Positions 26,969 through 33,685 of a stretch of 64,000 nt of DNA are shown here, piece by piece (within the stretch, counting starts at the first letter, position 1; every line of letters starts with the position of its first letter). The notes under the pieces are model-generated. The model saw only the letters and a program-made list of their open reading frames with translations, did not search any database and had not been told where the DNA came from. The stretch comes from Proteobacteria bacterium ST_bin11 (GTDB taxonomy: Bacteria; Pseudomonadota; Gammaproteobacteria; Methylococcales; Methylomonadaceae). The stretch lies in assembly GCA_002083615.1 (NCBI GenBank), contig MSXO01000015.1, positions 62,001-126,000 of the forward strand. Reading direction: 5' to 3'. Both the position numbers and the translations under genes were made by a program.

Positions 26969-27763
26969 ATGAATACCTCTTTCTATCGAACCATCTGGAT
27001 TTCCGACCTGCACATTGGCTCCACTCAATGCCAGGCCGACGCCCTGCTGGATTTTTTAAAACATAACGACAGCGAAAAGCTGTATCTGGTCGGCGACATC
27101 ATCGATTTTTGGGCCTTGTCCAAAAAAATGTATTGGCCGCGCGATCACAACACCATCATTCAGAAAATCCTGCGTAAAGCCCGACATGGCACCCAAATTA
27201 TCTATGTGCCGGGCAACCACGACGAAAATGTCAGAGATTACGACGATTACGTATTCGGTGACATCGTCGTCAAAAATTCGGACATTCATACGACGGCAAC
27301 GGGCAAACGTTTCCTCATCGTGCATGGCGACGAATACGACACCATCGCGAAACATCACCGCTGGCTGGCAAAGATAGGCAGCCTGGGTTACGACTGGCTA
27401 ATCGAAATCAACCGTTTTTTACGGCTATGTAGACGCCTATTCGGCAGACAATCGCACTTCTCATTGGCAGCCTTCGTTAAATTCAAAGTAAAAAACGTCG
27501 TGCAGTTTATCTCCGATTACGAGGAAAGTATTGTCCGCACCCTAAAAAACGAAGGGCTGGACGGCGTGATCTGCGGGCATATCCATCATGCCGAAATTAA
27601 GGAAATCGAAGGCTTCTTGTACGTCAACACCGGCGATTTCGTGGAAAGCTGTACAGCCATCGTTGAGCATCAGGACGGTAGCCTGGAATTAATCCGTTGG
27701 CTAACCCAACAAGCGCCGCTGCTGGAGCAGCAGCAGGACGAAAAATTGCCATATCTCGGCTAA
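26969..27763 (+). CDS. Metallophosphoesterase of the LpxH/PlcP (COG2908) group
   Basis: The 264-residue protein has a full calcineurin-like metal site: SDLHIG (residue 12), GDIIDFW (near 45), GNHDEN (near 80), HGDEYD (near 115) and GHIHHAEI (near 200). Compared with E. coli LpxH it carries the longer style YLVGDIIDFW...YWPRDHN, KVKNVVQFISDYEESI and NTGDFVESCTA. That is the COG2908 subgroup containing PlcP, the phospholipase C used by rhizobia and marine bacteria to swap phospholipids for phosphorus-free lipids under phosphate limitation. Its place beside phoU supports that reading. Alternatives are a second UDP-2,3-diacylglucosamine diphosphatase or another lipid-head-group hydrolase. No glycosyltransferase (agt) lies nearby. 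Confidence 0.8.
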   Translation: MNTSFYRTIWISDLHIGSTQCQADALLDFLKHNDSEKLYLVGDIIDFWALSKKMYWPRDHNTIIQKILRKARHGTQIIYVPGNHDENVRDYDDYVFGDIVVKNSDIHTTATGKRFLIVHGDEYDTIAKHHRWLAKIGSLGYDWLIEINRFLRLCRRLFGRQSHFSLAAFVKFKVKNVVQFISDYEESIVRTLKNEGLDGVICGHIHHAEIKEIEGFLYVNTGDFVESCTAIVEHQDGSLELIRWLTQQAPLLEQQQDEKLPYLG

Positions 27764-27824
27764 CTTGTCAGGTAGCAAACTGCCGAACCCTTATCGCTAG
27801 CGGGGCGACCGGCAGTTGTATTAC

Positions 27825-27853
27825 ATGTCACCAAGATTTCCGCTAACTGTCAC
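27825..27853 (+). promoter_or_regulatory. Pho-box-like array facing a non-coding region
   Basis: ATGTCAC, CAAG, ATTTCCG, CTAA, CTGTCAC: three 7-bp half-sites separated by 4 bp. The first and third are close to the PhoB consensus and the middle is degenerate. It is preceded by GTATTAC, as are the two similar plus-strand boxes at 31632 and 41893. No gene starts downstream on this strand. Confidence 0.6.
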
Positions 27854-27897
27854 GCCAGTTTAACCTTTCAAAGGCCGATATGCCGGAGAATAGAGAC

Positions 27898-28060
27898 TGA
27901 CCCGCAGAAATGCAGGACGACCCTCCTTCGCCGTTTTGACCTTAACTCCCCGCAAGGTCAAATCAGGACGATTTTCTGCGGGTCAACCTAGACTAATCCC
28001 AATGCCGTTATATTAAGAGTTAGGATCCGGCAAGGTCGAATTTATTCGACCTTTTGCTTT
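27898..28060 (+). ncRNA. Candidate small structured RNA
   Basis: A perfect 13-bp stem (27898-27910 with 27973-27985) encloses a second perfect 9-bp stem (TTTGACCTT 27935-27943 with AAGGTCAAA 27954-27962). About 45 nt later comes a terminator hairpin AAGGTCGAA/TTCGACCTT with tail TTGCTTTTC. The inner stem and the terminator stem share almost the same sequence, so they could pair with each other and compete. The 5' end is unknown; a Pho-box-like array lies about 45 nt before the first stem. It could instead be a complex 3' end of the metallophosphoesterase transcript. Confidence 0.4.
28032..28060 (+). terminator. Terminator hairpin
   Basis: AAGGTCGAA (28032-28040) and TTCGACCTT (28045-28053) form a perfect 9-bp stem with loop TTTA, followed by TTGCTTTTCT. 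It serves the plus strand. Confidence 0.65.
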
Positions 28061-28119
28061 TCTGGAACGCAGGGGACCAACGATTACCTTGCTTGCCCCC
28101 TGCAGAACTCCCTAAACGG

Positions 28120-31100
28120 CTACCTGCGACGCAGCGTACGCTGTACCGCTGCTAGAGCGACCGCAAACAGCAGCATGGCCCAGTTCGGCAGCATCGGCAC
28201 CTGTTTGGTGGTGGCCGGCGGCACGGATGAAGCGCTCAGCGGATCGTACTCTCCGGCATCCAGACGACCATTGCGGTTGATATCCTCCGCGCCATCGCTA
28301 CTGCCGTCACCATCGGTATCCGCCAAAACAGCAGACGAGGTTGTGGCGGGATCGGCGTCCGGCACAAACACAGCCAGGTCAGTACCCAACAGCTGGCCGG
28401 CACCATCCGGATCGGCAACACCAGCGCTTACGCCAGATTCGGTCCCATCCTGAATCCCATCGCCATCCGTATCCGCCAATGCAGGATTAGTTTCTCCGAC
28501 ATCAACCACGCCGTTGCGATTAGCGTCTTCCACGCCGTCGGCTATGCCATCGTCGTCCGAATCAAGATCCAGGGAACTAGTACCTAACGCCAATTCTTGC
28601 GCGTCACTCAAGCCGTCGCCATCGAAGTCCAGATTGATCCCTATCACTACCGGATCATGATCCGATGAGCGATATTGAGTCGAGCTATAGTAATCGGGAC
28701 CGCACGTCGCGCAAGCCGGTTGTTTAAACTCCAGATTGTAATCAATAATCGACGGCTCATCGGCATTGACGTGCCACAGTTTAACACCGGTAATTTTCGG
28801 CACCATGGAGGTACTGGCAAGCGCGTGATCCAAGCGTCCGGCATTACCGTCAAAGACGTAGGAATACCCGAAACTATTGAATGCACTGACTTCATCAACA
28901 TAGCCATTTCCGGTTAGATCGAATATCGGATCTTCCAGTCCATAGGCGTTCAAATCGCCTATGATCAAGGTGTCGCCAGCACCGTTCGCACTCAACCAAG
29001 TGCGCAGACGTTGCGATTGCAAGGTGCGGAGATTATTCCAGCAACTTTGGCCGTCGCCTTGATCAGCATCCACGCCACTGGCTGGACAACTACCTTTAGA
29101 CTTGAAGTGATTCACGGCCACGGCGAACTGCTGGCCATTTGAGGCGGTAAACTTTTGCAGCAAGGTAGGACGGTTATTAATCGCGTCCACATCGCTGGCC
29201 GAAGCACCCGACAGCGTCAGGGCGGCCGGTTTGTAAATCATCGCCACCCGAATGGCGTCGGTACCGGTGCCTTGAGCGGGCAGCGGCAGCACAGCATACG
29301 TACCCGCACCCATCCCCGCATTCAAGCCATCCACCAAGTTTTGCGCAGCGGTGTTACCGTTGTTTTGGATTTCCATCAAACCCACCACATCGGCGTTGAT
29401 GGCCTGGATAGCAGCGATAATCTTGGTACGTTGGCGGGTGAACTCAGCACCAGTGTCGGCACCGCGGCAATCCGCTGTGGTATTGGACGGCGCACAGCCT
29501 TGCCCCACCTGACCGCTGGCCGTTTGGCCGTTGCTAAAGGTCGTGAAGTAATTCAACACGTTAAAGCTGGCTACTTTGATACTGCCACCAACGCTATCTG
29601 GCGCAGCGGTACGCGCATTTACCCTCGCAAAACTCGGCGCTTGGGTTGGATGGATTTTATAGTCGCCAAATTTGGTATTGTCATTGGTCGCCAAGCCATA
29701 ATCGATAACACCGGTTAGAGAGGCAACAGTGTCGCCGGCCCGCAAGGTGTTATCCAAGCCAATGTAAGGGGTAGGATTAGGGTTTTGTACGGAAGTCCCG
29801 TCATCCAACAAAATGCGGCTACGCGCATTCGTATCCGCCAACGCCAGCGCTTGCGCGGTATTGGGACGGAATTTATTGGTCGGATTTTCCAAACGGCCAT
29901 TCGCGGACAGCGTGACCTGCCCGTAACGACCCTGGAAGAAATTTTGCGATGCCGTCAGCGGACCGTTTAATGTCACTAACATACCTTCGACTTTTTCTAA
30001 ATCGTCGTTGGCAACTTCAGGAAAAGTCACCACGGTCGGGGTAATGCTATTGCCGGACGACAACACGGTAATACCGACCGGCCCCGTCAGCTCGGTGACA
30101 GTGTGTGCCAAGGTGTCGGCGTTACCCGCCGCACCGGTGTTAAATTCAACCACCGTGCCGGTAAGTTGCACGGCTTGACCAACACTAACCGTCGGTGCTG
30201 TGCTGGTAAATACCAAAATCGCGTCAGAAGTTGCGGGATTGCCGTCGCCGGTGGCGCTCTGCAGGAAAAAGCCGTTGTTGGTAAGCTTGGTCACCACGCC
30301 GCTGGTTGTTACCGTTTGTCCAAGCAACGGGCTAGTGCTGCCCGCACCCTGAATTGCACTGATTGGCGTTATCGCCGTGTCGTTGTCGGCAATGCTGATA
30401 TTTTGGGTCGCTGTACCCAGCGTTATTCCGGCGGACGGGTTACTGATCGTCAGGATAGCCGTTTCCGCGCCTTCGGCAGCGTTATCGTCAACCACAGTAA
30501 AGGTAACCGATCCGCTCGTACCACCGCTGGGTATGGAAATCACAGAATTACTCAAAGTGTAATCGCCGGCGGTAATATTGGTGCCACTGACTGCTAAGTT
30601 GACGGTTTGCGCACCGGTGACCGCCGCTGATGCCGTCGCGGTGACGGTGATCTGGGTTTGCCCGGCTTCTGATCCGGAATTGCTGCTCACCGTCAAATTT
30701 ACGAACGGATTGCCCGATACAAGGGGTGTACACGCCGAGCTTAGATTCTGCGGATTGCTCGAAGCACTGTTTAGACTAAAGTCATTGGCATTGTCATCGG
30801 TGTCTTGACGGTTTTGACCCAGTACTTTCCGTTCCTGACTTTGATTCGCGTTGCTGGTGGTTTGGCCCAGGATGGTGCCTTCTTTGTAGGCTGAAGCGGC
30901 TGCCATGCCCACAGCATCGATCACCACATTACTAGCGTTTAAAATCGCCAAACCGCCGTTGTCTGCGATACCCGTAGCGTACGTCAGATTGCCGACTACG
31001 CCTCCGGAATAGCCGCTGGCGGCGCTATTGGTCGCCAAAAATCGACAACCGGGATTAAGTACAGTGCTAGCCCCTATCGTTGCGCGGGTGCCGGTAACGC

Positions 31101-31323
31101 CCGCGCTACTGGAACCGTTGATCTTCCAGCCGCTGATATCCACAGGGCTGTTCGATAAATTGTACAGTTCGATAAACTCGTCGTTGCCGCCACTAGGACC
31201 TCTAGTACGGAACTCGCTGATCACGATATCCGTGCTGACCGCGTGAGCGAAGCTTGTAAAATTTAGGGCGGCAAACACAGCCAAGCTTAAAGGATGTCGC
31301 CGAGGGAATGAATTTCCAGCCAT
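28120..31323 (-). CDS. Secreted ExeM/NucH-family endonuclease with lamin-tail and Calx-beta domains
   Basis: From the ATG 31323 (AGGAAA upstream) the protein has 1067 residues; a start at 31446 would fall inside the promoter region. Order: signal peptide (1-28), lamin-tail domain (about 29-150), Calx-beta repeat (about 200-310), OB-fold region (about 320-560), endonuclease/exonuclease/phosphatase domain (about 580-890, with KVASFNVLNYF, GLMEIQNNG, VNHFKSKG, IGDLNAYG and SSDHDPV), calcium-binding thrombospondin-3-type repeats (about 897-1030) and a sorting tail (VPMLPNWAMLLF, then RTLRRR) closer to IPTL-CTERM than PEP-CTERM. Such nucleases degrade extracellular DNA, releasing phosphate and nucleosides. 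A four-half-site Pho array lies upstream, so phosphate starvation should induce it. Confidence 0.88.
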   Translation of the reverse strand: MAGNSFPRRHPLSLAVFAALNFTSFAHAVSTDIVISEFRTRGPSGGNDEFIELYNLSNSPVDISGWKINGSSSAGVTGTRATIGASTVLNPGCRFLATNSAASGYSGGVVGNLTYATGIADNGGLAILNASNVVIDAVGMAAASAYKEGTILGQTTSNANQSQERKVLGQNRQDTDDNANDFSLNSASSNPQNLSSACTPLVSGNPFVNLTVSSNSGSEAGQTQITVTATASAAVTGAQTVNLAVSGTNITAGDYTLSNSVISIPSGGTSGSVTFTVVDDNAAEGAETAILTISNPSAGITLGTATQNISIADNDTAITPISAIQGAGSTSPLLGQTVTTSGVVTKLTNNGFFLQSATGDGNPATSDAILVFTSTAPTVSVGQAVQLTGTVVEFNTGAAGNADTLAHTVTELTGPVGITVLSSGNSITPTVVTFPEVANDDLEKVEGMLVTLNGPLTASQNFFQGRYGQVTLSANGRLENPTNKFRPNTAQALALADTNARSRILLDDGTSVQNPNPTPYIGLDNTLRAGDTVASLTGVIDYGLATNDNTKFGDYKIHPTQAPSFARVNARTAAPDSVGGSIKVASFNVLNYFTTFSNGQTASGQVGQGCAPSNTTADCRGADTGAEFTRQRTKIIAAIQAINADVVGLMEIQNNGNTAAQNLVDGLNAGMGAGTYAVLPLPAQGTGTDAIRVAMIYKPAALTLSGASASDVDAINNRPTLLQKFTASNGQQFAVAVNHFKSKGSCPASGVDADQGDGQSCWNNLRTLQSQRLRTWLSANGAGDTLIIGDLNAYGLEDPIFDLTGNGYVDEVSAFNSFGYSYVFDGNAGRLDHALASTSMVPKITGVKLWHVNADEPSIIDYNLEFKQPACATCGPDYYSSTQYRSSDHDPVVIGINLDFDGDGLSDAQELALGTSSLDLDSDDDGIADGVEDANRNGVVDVGETNPALADTDGDGIQDGTESGVSAGVADPDGAGQLLGTDLAVFVPDADPATTSSAVLADTDGDGSSDGAEDINRNGRLDAGEYDPLSASSVPPATTKQVPMLPNWAMLLFAVALAAVQRTLRRR

Positions 31324-31463
31324 GATGTTTCCTGGGTTTATTTTGCGAATAACAGTGATTAGCCGACCAGGCATTCGGCCTTTTCCGAATTGATACACAC
31401 TGGCAGCCGGTGAAATCCGGCTCAAAAAAAACCAGACATAGCTCACAAAATTACGTTTCGAAT

Positions 31464-31503
31464 ATGTCTGTTTGATGTCGAGTTTGTGAACGCTTTGTGA
31501 AAA
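31464..31503 (-). promoter_or_regulatory. Pho-box array of the ExeM-type nuclease gene
   Basis: Minus strand: TTTTCAC, AAAG, CGTTCAC, AAAC, TCGACAT, CAAA, CAGACAT. Four half-sites follow in an unbroken 11-bp rhythm. The array sits about 140-180 nt before the nuclease ATG, which leaves a 5' leader of over 100 nt. Confidence 0.7.
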
Positions 31504-32102
31504 ACCGTTAAAGAGGGGAACACACTGAAACTGCTGCCAGGGTAGCAGGCACTTCCAAGCAAGGCGGGCTAACCATTCAAGGCACTTAGTTGCGCAAAAT
31601 CAAGCCCAGAGGCCCGTTTGAGATGTATTACATTTCACGAAATCTTCATCTAACGATCACCGAGTTCTCTTGGGTTTTCGGCAATCTCTAACGGTTATGC
31701 ATTCGAGCATCGATACTTGAAGCCGATTGCATAAGCGGGCCATAACCCATCAGAATGCCCAAGAAGCTGCGGACCGTTTTTACGCCTAAATTAACGTTTT
31801 TTGCCACCGCTTTGCGCCATGCGATCTGCTTCAAAATCGAGACTGCCGCCGAATGCTTCACGCACCGGCAAAATTGATATGACTGCAAGGCTTGCCATCA
31901 TCCAGGGACCCCGCTTATCCCATTTGGGCCCCGGCGGGCTTGACTACCTTTTTGATGTAACTGACGCAGTTTGCTAGTCAGGATGATTTGTGGGTAGCAC
32001 AGAAGGAAGCTCTGATCGAGTCCTCTAAAGACTCAGGACAAACGCCCTGAAATTGATAACGATGTACTGAGTTATCGAACCCTAAACGGGGCATCAAGGT
32101 GC
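31504..32102. other. Gene-free stretch with an outward-facing Pho box
   Basis: No supported gene. The stretch carries a plus-strand Pho-box-like array at 31632-31660. A 66-codon minus-strand frame (31688-31888) has no start signal or recognised product. TTATGCA near 31695 and TGCATAA near 31728 can pair, giving some RNA structure just downstream of the array. The rest shows nothing I can name. Confidence 0.45.
31632..31660 (+). promoter_or_regulatory. Pho-box-like array with no gene downstream
   Basis: ATTTCAC, GAAA, TCTTCAT, CTAA, CGATCAC: three half-sites at 11-bp spacing. The 25 bp from 31625 to 31649 (TGTATTAC followed by the first two half-sites) are nearly identical to those at 41886-41910. 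It faces away from the nuclease promoter toward a region with no plus-strand gene. Confidence 0.6.
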
Positions 32103-32924
32103 TCAGTGCTGCAATAAACGACGGGATAAATAAAGACCTAAAAAGCTTAATATCGAAGCGAAAAGCAAGCTTCCCAGATGCGTTAATAGAGGGACGGAGG
32201 TGGCGGCGGCTGGTGGCGTAAATTCAACGGTCAACGTGGGCCGATCGGCAATTGAGGGCGATTCCCGGCTGATGATGCGTTTGGCTTTTTGGGAGTCGTT
32301 CGGCCCTTCCGGCCCGATCAATATCCAGCCAAAATTTGTCGCCGGATTATTAATCCACGCTGTCACGTCGCTCTTGAGTCCCGGCGACGAAGCAAAGGTA
32401 TAGGTCCCTGTAGGTCCTGCATTCAGGCTTGCACTGGGATTCGGGTTAAAGTCGCCGCCTAAACTTAGCCAGGGGATGCGTGCGGGCCCAGTGCTAGGGT
32501 CGCCATAAAACCGGTAAGCCCAGGTGGCATCGTTCGCAGTCGCTTGGGTGCCACCCCCGCCGGTACCGCCGTCGGAAGTCCCTTCGCCCCAGCTGGCGCT
32601 GAGTGTGTGCAAACGCAATTGATCCGTGGTAGCAGAGGCGAAAGCGGCACGATTAATCACAAATCTTAAGGAGGCCGAGGCTACTTGCGAGCCTGGCGGA
32701 ATGCTTGATAAATCAAATTGCCACAAGGCGCGGCGCGGCGAGCCGCTGGCAATCTGAGCGGTGAAAACAAAACTGCTGCCACCACTTGAGAAATCATGAC
32801 TGTCTTCGAACAGGGTATTGTCTTTGACGGCCTGAAAAACTTGCGTCTCAGCATAAGCCGAGACGCAAAAGCCCAGCGATGCAACGCTGACAATAGTTTT
32901 TAATAAAAATTGCAGCGTTAACAT
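32103..32924 (-). CDS. DNRLRE-domain exported protein with C-terminal anchor tail
   Basis: The ATG 32924 is preferred because GAGGAAAA lies just before it; a TTG at 32939 overlaps that ribosome site. The 273-residue product has a signal peptide (to about 25, ending AYA), a DNRLRE-like domain (FQAVKDNTLFEDS, then ALWQFDLSSIPPGS and ASLRFVINR), which is a beta-sandwich found in many surface proteins, and a tail of VPLLTHLGSLLF, a hydrophobic run and SRRLLQH. The tail resembles that of the nuclease at 28120 rather than PEP-CTERM. It is the third gene after phoX on this strand (31 nt after the second), so it may be co-regulated by phosphate. No enzymatic motif is visible. Confidence 0.7.
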   Translation of the reverse strand: MLTLQFLLKTIVSVASLGFCVSAYAETQVFQAVKDNTLFEDSHDFSSGGSSFVFTAQIASGSPRRALWQFDLSSIPPGSQVASASLRFVINRAAFASATTDQLRLHTLSASWGEGTSDGGTGGGGTQATANDATWAYRFYGDPSTGPARIPWLSLGGDFNPNPSASLNAGPTGTYTFASSPGLKSDVTAWINNPATNFGWILIGPEGPNDSQKAKRIISRESPSIADRPTLTVEFTPPAAATSVPLLTHLGSLLFASILSFLGLYLSRRLLQH

Positions 32925-32955
32925 AATGGTTTTCCTCAAGCCTTGAAAAGGTTAA

Positions 32956-33618
32956 TTACGCGTTGCGGCGTTTTGCAAAGCCGAACAGGCCAAGAACTCC
33001 GCTCAACATCAGGGCGAAAGCAGGCGGTACTGGAACCGGACGCACGCTCAGATCATCCACGACAAAACCATCTCCGGATATACGCAGCCCGATAACGTCC
33101 GCAGTCGCGCGGTTAAAGCCGGCGAATACACCTTCATTGATCGCGTCCACATTATCCAGATCAACGGTAAACTCGTGGCTTTCCAACACGCTGTTACCCA
33201 AACCCAGCGCTTCAATAGTGATGTTGGTTGGTGCGCCGTCGTTATAAATGCTGAATTTGGCGCCTATACCGAACGCTGGTGCAGAACCCAGGGTAAAGGT
33301 CATGCTGCCATCGAAGCCTTCAAAGGTTGATGGAACGAAAGACAAGTCACCGATGCCGGCAAATTTATTGCCCGCGCCCCAAGTGCCGTTGTCGACCAAA
33401 TCCACGGCGTAAGCACCCAGCGTGGAGTAGACGCTGGATTGGAAAACGACGCCGCCGGCAATGCCAATCGGGCCTTTCTCAACCAAGCCATCGAAACCCT
33501 CAAAGTCTTCAAGTACGGTAAAACCGGCATTGGAAGTCACTACGGCAGCCTGAGCGTTGACAGACGTGAAAGCAGCGCCAGCCAGCAGCGCGCACATTAA
33601 AATTTTTACAGTTTTCAT
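32956..33618 (-). CDS. PEP-CTERM-like exported protein, second gene of the phoX unit
   Basis: The 220-residue protein has a signal peptide (1-25, ending AQA), a beta-rich domain with VLEDFEGFDGLVEKGP near 35 (core EDFEGFDG), and a C-terminal VPVPPAFALMLSGVLGLFGF tail ending KRRNA. GAGGA precedes the start. It lies 67 nt after phoX with a stem-loop between them, and 31 nt before the DNRLRE gene. The carbohydrate-binding-like beta sheet is typical of PEP-CTERM choice-of-anchor proteins; no function can be assigned. The association with phoX suggests a role in surface phosphorus acquisition. Confidence 0.75.
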   Translation of the reverse strand: MKTVKILMCALLAGAAFTSVNAQAAVVTSNAGFTVLEDFEGFDGLVEKGPIGIAGGVVFQSSVYSTLGAYAVDLVDNGTWGAGNKFAGIGDLSFVPSTFEGFDGSMTFTLGSAPAFGIGAKFSIYNDGAPTNITIEALGLGNSVLESHEFTVDLDNVDAINEGVFAGFNRATADVIGLRISGDGFVVDDLSVRPVPVPPAFALMLSGVLGLFGFAKRRNA

Positions 33619-33642
33619 TTTAAATCCTCAATTTTTAAATAT

Positions 33643-33668
33643 GCACCGCCAGTTCTCACTAACGGCGC
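33643..33668 (-). other. Intercistronic stem-loop with GAGA tetraloop
   Basis: On the minus strand an 11-bp stem with three G-U pairs closes a GAGA (GNRA) loop, between phoX and the PEP-CTERM gene. No T-run follows. This form often protects upstream mRNA or sets unequal expression in an operon. Confidence 0.4.
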
Positions 33669-33685
33669 ATTCGCTCTAATTACGT

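Larger units (their letters stand above)
27764..28119. other. Structured gene-free stretch between convergent genes
   Basis: There is no ORF of note. On the plus strand it contains a Pho-box-like array (27825-27853), a large nested hairpin (27898-27985) and a terminator (28032-28060), each listed separately. Together they look like a short transcription unit that encodes no protein. Confidence 0.55.

Noticed and set aside
31688..31888. 66-codon minus-strand frame in the exeM upstream region
   Set aside because: No start signal and no family recognised; a transposase remnant was considered but no motif supports it.
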